The position numbers and the translations under genes were made by a program. 64,000 nt of DNA, taken from NCBI GenBank assembly GCA_905183005.1, contig CAJJDO010000101.1, positions 128,018 to 192,017 on the forward strand, written 5' to 3'. This document shows positions 57,370-64,000 of this stretch, one piece after another (the first letter of the stretch is position 1; each line of letters starts with the position of its first letter). This stretch comes from Paramecium pentaurelia. Its lineage: Eukaryota > Ciliophora > Oligohymenophorea > Peniculida > Parameciidae. The notes below the pieces were generated by a model. That model made no database searches, was not told the origin of the DNA, and saw only the letters and a list, made by a program, of their open reading frames with translations.

Positions 57370-58674
57370 TCATTATATTTACTTGTTTATTTTATAGAAA
57401 TCAAAAAACTAAGTACCTAAAGATCTCATTCTTTCCTATATTATTTGGTTTTCATGAAAATATTATTAAATTTCATCATAGAATAAATTTTAATTTTTGA
57501 AAACTGTAATTAGAGTTAATTAACTTCTACACAACTCAAATTCTTGAAAGGTTAAAAATGATTTTAAAAATGCTTATATGAATTCTTAAGCAATATCTTT
57601 ACAATACTTATAAAACATCTCTTTTCCAAATTCTAATACTATTTCTAATAATTCAAGAATTTCATAAGATCTTGCTGTTTATATATATTATTTCAATAGA
57701 ATTTAAACTACAGAATTTATATATAATCTTTCAACCATATATTTATCATTACATAAATATTTAACTATTTTTATTGAACAAGATCTTACTCCATACAACT
57801 AGCTTTATATTAATAGTCCTAAATAATTTAACAAGCCTGAGGTTACAACAAGTTATTTAGTAATTTTATTAAACATAATGAATTCTAGACATATTTTTAA
57901 AGTACTATCTAAAACTGATCGATATTATTTTATCCAGTTTGGAATAGCATCAATAATTGGTTACAAAACCCTTTTTTCCATTATTATTAGTTTAATTTTT
58001 TCATAATGAACAATATCAGATATTAATTCAATAGCAGTTATGAATTGTCCTGATTAATTGGATTCTTTTAGCAAAATTTAACAAAGTTCATCAATAAAAA
58101 TCTTTTTCTAATTAAAGTAATTTTAGTCTTTTATATTGCAAAGAAGAGCAATTTATTTAATTTTTATAGCCTAATGAGATTGATATTCAATCATTTGCAT
58201 TACTTTTTTAGTGCCGATAAATACTATTATTTAAACTTAAATATTGTGTCTATATTTATTGTGACTTGAATGAAGTAGTAAAACAAATAATTTTATAATT
58301 TCTAAATCATATTTTTTGTTATTTAAAGAAATTAACCTTATTAAAGTATAAATAAGGCCATTTTCTATAAAAGAATTTTCAAAATGATGTTTCTTAAGTA
58401 TTTCTTAAATGAAATTTATCTAATTAAGTGCATCCAATTAATTGCTATAGAATGAATTGTCTAAATAAAATAGTATTTTTGGAATTAATTATTTCTTGAC
58501 AAATTTTACAATTGACTCATCTAAATTTGGATATTATTAATCCAAATACAGCCTAAATTTTTCTATTCCAACTTGATACTCATTATAATTGTCTGAAAGC
58601 AATAAATTTATTAATTATTCTGGTGATATCTCTTCTTTTTGAAGGACCTCTATTTCTTTTTCAAAATTATCCAT
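57370..58674 (-). CDS. armadillo-repeat protein, importin-alpha-like
   Basis: Intronless, 434 residues, entirely helical. Repeated units of about 40 residues carry Leu/Ile patterns of ARM/HEAT repeats: QLINLLLSDNYNEYQVGIEK, IQEILKKHHFENSFIENG, LQPIIDAIPNWIKQYRSVL, ILELLEIVLEFGKEMF. The order and spacing resemble importin alpha, but the basic IBB domain at the N-terminus is missing and the conserved W-x3-N ladder is not seen. A divergent importin-alpha relative or another ARM scaffold is likely. Its 3' end overlaps the doubtful plus-strand MORN_2-like frames. Confidence 0.65.
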
Positions 58675-58692
58675 TAGTATTAATAATATAAA

Positions 58693-59145
58693 ATGAATAT
58701 TATATTTGATTAATTGATTACAAGGTTTTCTTTAGAAAAATTAGATGAAAATCCACTATTAATTATATTACAGAGATTTTTAAAAGATGTTGCAAAGCAC
58801 TATAACCTAGATCAACGTTTTAAAATAAGCAGAGCTAGCTATGTATTTATCATTCTTGTTTTTTTGGCAATATTGATAACAATAATTAAACTTTTTTAGT
58901 CCTTAATTTTGATTGCCTTTGTGATTTGGAGATCTTTTTTAGTAATATAACAATTAATCATTTAGACATTAAAAATATCATAATAGAATAAGTCTTTAAC
59001 ACTTGAATTAAAGAATTGGATCTTCTTAGCCTTCTTACTTTTGTTTCATCCATTTTTATAAAAAATAGATCTTTTACCCCCTTTTATTTAGTTATTTTTG
59101 TATAATCTTCCATGGTTTTTAAACTCTAAGTAAATTATAGATTGA
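58693..59145 (+). CDS. Yop1/REEP (TB2/DP1/HVA22) family membrane-shaping protein
   Basis: Intronless, 150 residues. The N-terminal helix ILQRFLKDVAKHYNLDQRF and KISRASYVF match the segment before the reticulon-like hairpins of Yop1/REEP5. Two hydrophobic hairpins follow: VFIILVFLAILITIIKLF with SLILIAFVIWRSFLVI, then NWIFLAFLLLFHPFLQKI with PPFIQLFLYNLPWFL. Such proteins sit as wedges in tubular endoplasmic reticulum and bend membranes. The usual TYW and PxYxxxK residues are diverged (LKNWIFLAF, FHPFLQKIDLLPP). Divergently transcribed from the ARM gene, with only 18 nt between the start codons. Confidence 0.7.
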
Positions 59146-59417
59146 TTATAGATATACGATTGAATTATTTGAATTACTAAATTAAATACTGCCTGAAAAA
59201 ATAAAACTAAGTTTTAATTTAGATTAAGGGGAGAATGAGAAAGCTCATTTTTAATATAGATTAGTATAAGAGGCCTAAAAATAAAATAGGGTTTATTTAA
59301 GAATTTGATGTTATTATTTTGTTTAATAATTAATTAATATAAGGCAAATAAGAAAAAAATAGCAGGATTTTTTTTAATTTGTGTAAATGGTTGTGATTAA
59401 AAAAATGAATAATTTAA

Positions 59418-60179
59418 ATGGCAGAGATTGAAAAAGAATCATCAAATGAATAAATAATTAAAGATTAAATAGAATAGGATGAAAGAATTTAAGAGGACTA
59501 ATAGAAAAATGGAGAATATAAATTCAATTAAGAAAAATTTGAGGAATTAGCAAAATAGAAGAATTATAATACACTAGCAAAAATAGCAGAAAAAAATAAA
59601 TCTTAATTCAAAATATTCAAGAGACTTAAATGGAAAGGCTAATTATATTAAATAAATGAATCAATTAGAGTTAATTTTTAGGATAGTTTAAGAATTGGAA
59701 TAATTAAAAGAATTGCTAGCATAAAATCATTTGTTGATAATTAAGAATTGCCATTACTTTAATTAAATTGGTACTTTTCGAAAATAGATCTAGATTCATA
59801 ATGGGAAAGATATATGAAATGTTTCAGCGAATATGAATTATTCCTTACAGAAATTTCAGATTTCATATTTATAGGTCAAATAATAGACAAAGTTAAAGTT
59901 TTAAGTTTAAATGAATATGATTCTTTTTTAGATGATGATATTAGTGGATAAAATAGATTATTTTTTATGAGATGCACATATAATACTGATAAAAAAAGTA
60001 TAAATCCAAATCCAAATGAATTAGAGAAGGTATGCTTTTGTGATATGCCATAAAATCCAGATTTAGTGTATATTTTTTGTGAATCATGTAAAAAATGGTT
60101 GCATATGGATTGTGTACATTTAACTGAAGATGAAGCAAAGAATATTGAAGAATATATTTGTGTTTAGTGCAATAAGTGA
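59418..60179 (+). CDS. BAH-PHD chromatin reader
   Basis: Intronless, 253 residues. A charged coiled N-terminus (~60 residues) is followed by a BAH domain (INESIRVNFQDSLRIGIIKR, LQLNWYFSKIDLD, EYELFLTEISDFIFIGQII, FFMRCTYN). A C-terminal PHD finger completes the protein: VCFCDMPQNPDLVYIFCESC, KKWLHMDCVHL, YICVQCNK (C-x-C...C-x2-C...H-x2-C...C-x2-C). The BAH-PHD order is known from plant EBS/SHL and other chromatin readers, where the PHD binds methylated H3K4 and BAH binds methylated H3K27. Whether aromatic-cage residues are conserved needs alignment. Nuclear role inferred. Confidence 0.88.
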
Positions 60180-60220
60180 TATATATTATTTAATTTAAAT
60201 AAACATTTTGTTTAATTCTG

Positions 60221-60787
60221 ATGTCATAAATTGTTTTAGTAGTTGGTCCTTTGAGAGCTGGGAAAAGTAGTTTTATAGATGCTCTCACATATGGGTAACT
60301 TCATAAGGAAATTTACACATAGGATATAAATTTTTAAGTAAAATTAGCGAAAATTGCCTAACATAGATTTTATGAAGTTCAATCTATAGAATGGGATGGA
60401 AAACCATTAGGTCTAATTGAATTTTATTCAAATCTTGCTGATTTAGTTTTGATTGTAGTTAATATTTGTGGAGATTATGATTAAATGGATTAAGTTTATG
60501 AATTATATTTAGTAATCTCTAATTCTTCAAATAATAAATAATAAATTGTTCTAATAGGTAATTTAAATGGATTAACTCAAAGAAATTAAAAGTTATGTTA
60601 AAGTTTAAGTAGATTTGCAAAATTAAATGAAATAAAACTATATGAATTAGATAGTATAAATCTTATTAATGTTTAAATGGAATTTCATTATATAAGAAAT
60701 TAATATTCTATTTTTGATGATATTTTTAGTAAAAATAAAAATAATATATTGTAAATTGTATCATAAGCTGTTACAATATTCAAGTGA
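60221..60787 (+). CDS. divergent small P-loop GTPase-like protein
   Basis: Intronless, 188 residues, beginning 41 nt after the BAH-PHD stop. A clear P-loop VLVVGPLRAGKSSFIDAL is at the very N-terminus, and alternating strands typical of a Ras-like fold follow (LIEFYSNLADLVLIVVNICG, QQIVLIGNLNG). The G3 motif (DxxG) is absent and the place of G4 (NKxD) reads IGNLNGL, so guanine specificity is doubtful. The VGP start recalls IFT22/RABL5-type atypical GTPases. The C-terminus lacks cysteines for prenylation. Could be a nucleotide-binding scaffold. Confidence 0.6.
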
Positions 60788-60952
60788 TTAAATATAATGT
60801 ATAACAAAAATATAAATTAGATCAATTGTTAATAAATTAAAAAAAAAGTAATTTAGAATCAATCACAATATAATTTATTTTTATTGACTTTGTAGATATT
60901 TTCTCTAATTTAGTCAATTTTTGAAATAATATTTACAACTTTATTAGGATTT

Positions 60953-62091
60953 TCATTTCGATTCATTATTTTTTTTTAATAATCTTTGCTTTGACCATAA
61001 AAGATATTTAATTTAGCTTGGATATAATAAATATAGAAAACCTTCTGTTTCTGAAATTATAGATTCATCTAAAATACAATCATCAAATTGATTTGTTGGA
61101 CAATTTTTATTGTATTTCAATGATTTTTAATTTCCATAAATTGATTTTTTAGGAAGTCTTTCAGAAATTGCTTTTTATCTATTGTCTAACCTATATTTGA
61201 TTAATTAATTGTATTACTCATAGAAATCTAATTCTCCCATTTTGTTTAACTCAGTTGTTCTTACATTACAATTTAATTTTAAGGCATCTAAAAAATGATC
61301 TGATGTAGCTCTAAATAGCTATGATTATTAATTTTCATTTATACTTTCTAATAAACATCTACTATTGGTTATTTTGTTCCATTTTCTAACTTTAACTATT
61401 TTATTCGAGATTACATGTTTGCTGAATCCAATTTAGGTCTAAATGCACGCTTGATAAATACTTAATTAATGCCATATGTTTAGTTCTTGCTTTGATTTTA
61501 TTCTTAAATACTACTAATAAAAATAATATTATACTCAACTAATCAGGACTTGAAACTAAATTATTATTTCTAATTTATTATCGATAATCTTCTGCTATTA
61601 AATTCAAGTGACCCAATTATTTATTTTCCTAATAATCACTTTTAATATAAGTTCTGAATCCTTATTTTGAGGATTTTCTTTCTGGTAGAGAAGGTTAGGT
61701 ATTGAGAGTTTTCTTGATATCAGTATAGTTTTAATCATGGTTAACAATGAATTCTTTTATGTCGTTATAATCGATCATTGTTTCTTATTAAGTGATTGTA
61801 TTTGTAATATGAAGAGTTTTCCTTTTTGTTAAAATACTCTAAATATTACTTAATTAGTTTTACATTTCTATATTTTTTAGTTGGCAAGCTGTTATTATAT
61901 TTAATAACATCAACACATGAAGTTTATCCAGAAAGGTAAGTTTCAAATTTATTTTTGAAATCAATAATCTATATAGGTATTTTACAAGTCCTTTTTGATT
62001 CTGCTGTGGTTGTTGCTCTTTAACTAAATGTTTAATCAAAAATAGATTTTTGTCTTTTAATATTTTACATATTATAAAATTCTTAACCCAT
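60953..62091 (-). CDS. unrecognised protein
   Basis: Introns 61319-61344, 61514-61539 and 61839-61863 (26, 26, 25 nt) give 353 residues in one clean frame. It starts MGQEFYNMQNIKRQKSIFD. There is a basic central part (NQVFIKRAFRPKLDSANMQS) and a Lys/Asn-rich C-terminus ending LLYPSQIKYLLWSKQRLL. Sequence is hydrophilic, no membrane segment, no known motif. The regular splicing pattern supports a real gene. It lies 180 nt downstream of another unknown gene on the same strand. Confidence 0.7.
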
Positions 62092-62271
62092 AAAATTATG
62101 AATCAATCAATTAACTTATTAATTTCAACATAGAATCATTTAATATAATGATGTATATTGAAAAGAGATGATTTTTATGATTATCATTTTGCTTTCCTTC
62201 GGCTGAAACTATATTTTTATATCCATAATAATATTTAGAAATTACATAATTATTATTATAAGTATAAAAAA

Positions 62272-63514
62272 TCATATTAATTCATATTTACCAAAAGGAA
62301 TATAAATCTGTCTATCTTATCTAAATTTAAATGCAATCAACTATTTATAATATTACATATCTTCAAAATATTATTTGCTCGTGCAATCTTAATCAGTTAA
62401 TTAAATGATAGCATAAAGTCCCCATTCTAATAATTCTTATGAATTATTAGTAGATAACTTGAAATTATAAAATAATAATCCATACTTAAACAATTGAATG
62501 TAATTAATTATCATTTAGATTTGAGACTAAAACTTTTTCTACTTTTGCCACATAATTTATTTGAAGCTCTCTTGAATCTAATCCATCTAATAATCTAATT
62601 CCTCTCATTTTTGTTTAAATTGGATTTGGTTTTATTAATTTTTATTCACTTCTCCAGGCTTTAAATCCTAATCGAGAAAAAATCTTTTCAGTTAATGATA
62701 CCCTTTATTTTTTATTTGATAAATCATGTTAATTTTTTAATTCTTCCTCTAATTCTTTTACTTATTCATTTATAATTTCTTCTACTTATGGAACAACCAT
62801 TTCTTAATTTTCATAAGAATCACTATTCAATTCTTAAAATTATTTTGACAATTCATCAAATTTCTTTTTCAATTTTTCATTTGACATTGTTTATTCTTAT
62901 TCTTTAGTAGATTCAATTTAGTTCGAAAATTATAATTTCTTTTGATTACTATTACTTTATTAGTTTTCTTTATCTTCTTCAAACTAAACTCTAAGTTACC
63001 TTTTAGAACATTTAGATGCAGATTAATTCACTATTTGTTGTTATACATCTTCAGGTTTTGTAATTATCTAATGTGCCTATTATTGAATCGATTTCAATAT
63101 TTAATCCTCTTGATAGATTTTTTACATAATATTTAGAATGTTTCTTTATATAAAATCTGAGTATTTAGATTTCTCTTTGCATAAAGAATGAAACACAACT
63201 AATATTATAATCCATAGATTATTGTCTTTTAAAAGTTTTTCTCCTATTTGTGTTTTAACTTCAGGTATGAATACTTAGAATGATAAATGTTATTTTAATA
63301 TGCTTGATTCATCAGTTAGTAATTGAATAGCATTATCAAAAGAATCATTTTTATTTTGCATATCGAATACAATTTGAGATAATTATCTAGTGATCATATC
63401 ACCTTCATGATATTAATATTGAGAATTCTTCTTTGCAAGTTTAGCTGACTTATTTCCTGATCGAAGTGATTTCTTAAACAAAATATCACTATTGCTTATA
63501 CCCGGTTCAAACAT
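62272..63514 (-). CDS. unrecognised helical protein
   Basis: One 28-nt intron (62458-62485, phase 0); 404 residues. The N-terminal ~150 residues are helical with a hydrophobic patch (NNLWIIILVVFHSLCKEK). The middle is a Gln/Glu/Lys-rich coiled coil. The C-terminal ~130 residues look globular (SLTEKIFSRLGFKAWRSEQK, GIRLLDGLDSRELQINYVA, ELLEWGLYAIIQLTDQD). No family recognised. The ATG at 63514 is the only one before the helical region in this frame. Confidence 0.7.
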
Positions 63515-63804
63515 ATTTTAAATACAAATAATATAACGAAACACTATAAAATTATGAATATTAAATCAATCAAATAGATTTAAACTATTACTTAAATATA
63601 TATTATAAAGAAGAGTAAAAAGAGATAATATGATATTTAATTAAAGAATTTTGTTAAAAATTTTAATGGTAAATATTTTTAAGTGTTATCTATATAACTT
63701 AGAAAAGTTGTATTTATTATTAAATTTATAATTTAAATATTATTTAATCAAAAAAACATATTATTTTTGTAAAAATATCAATCATTATTATGATTTGTAA
63801 AATT

Positions 63805-64000
63805 TCAATTTTAGAAATAAGAAATTTATTAACTCTTGATTTCTTAGAGTGATATAGATTGATCTTCATTGTTTTCCTAATTTAATTAATTTATATAATT
63901 TTTACTTGATAATCACTTCTCATTATATTGTTTCTTTTGGCAATGTTTTTGTCTTAAGATCGTTTCATTTTTTTCTTATACTTTCTCAATTTATAATATA
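63805..64000 (-). CDS. 3' end of a gene running off the right edge
   Basis: Minus-strand frame open from the window edge to TGA 63805-63807, with one 29-nt intron (63877-63905) whose removal keeps the frame. The visible part is basic then polar (KKKMKRSQDKNIAKRNNIM before the intron, ENNEDQSISLQEIKSQQISY after it). No domain visible in this fragment. An internal ATG (63970 region) could be the true start of a very short protein instead. Confidence 0.45.

Noticed and set aside
57500..58674. Possible plus-strand continuation of the MORN_2-like frame.
   Set aside because: The minus-strand ARM gene occupies this stretch with a clean 434-residue frame.

Overview
This window looks like macronuclear DNA of a ciliate, most likely a Paramecium species. 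In-frame TAA and TAG are read as glutamine in every recognisable gene and only TGA ends reading frames. The DNA is very AT-rich. Genes are broken by tiny GT...AG introns (21-31 nt, mostly GTA...TAG) and often lie only tens of bases apart on both strands. I used genetic code 6 throughout and placed introns by reading-frame continuity and exact divisibility of the spliced length. The species cannot be fixed from the sequence alone.

Layout. 0-7 kb: a partial gene at the left edge, a profilin-like protein, two tandem protein kinases, a RING-type and a C2H2 zinc-finger gene. 7-12 kb: a long coiled-coil protein, ribosomal protein uS7 and a WBP2-like GRAM protein with a Q/P/N-rich repeat tail. 12-21 kb: an FxPxI-motif protein with a ubiquitin-like end, a propeller-like protein, DNA topoisomerase I, the dynein-arm assembly factor DNAAF1, a multi-EF-hand protein and a Q/N-rich protein. 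21-28 kb: USP5-type deubiquitinase, MORN protein, Trm11-type tRNA methyltransferase, multipass membrane protein. 28-35 kb: FCF1/UTP24, small proteins and a pore-competent cyclic-nucleotide-gated/EAG-type K+ channel. 35-44 kb: a B-box-like protein, a second channel homologue without a selectivity filter, a histidine/phenylalanine ammonia-lyase-like protein without the MIO triad, and a PHD + SP-RING SUMO ligase. 45-53 kb: a DUSP-USP deubiquitinase, a catalytically dead RNase III-like protein, a SAXO-like microtubule protein, a mitochondrial/peroxisomal carrier and a coiled-coil protein. 53-64 kb: EF-hand coil protein, Rab GTPase, armadillo-like protein, Yop1/REEP-like protein, BAH-PHD protein, a degenerate P-loop protein and three unrecognised genes.

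No operons, mobile elements, CRISPR arrays, rRNA or tRNA genes were seen. Functional themes are cilia and the cytoskeleton (DNAAF1, SAXO-like, EF-hand, MORN, coiled coils), ubiquitin/SUMO (two USPs, RING, SP-RING) and membrane excitability (two channel-family proteins). The most unusual feature is three recognisable enzyme or channel folds that lack the residues needed for activity. Two of them, the pore-less channel and the lyase-like gene, are adjacent on the plus strand, 18 nt apart.
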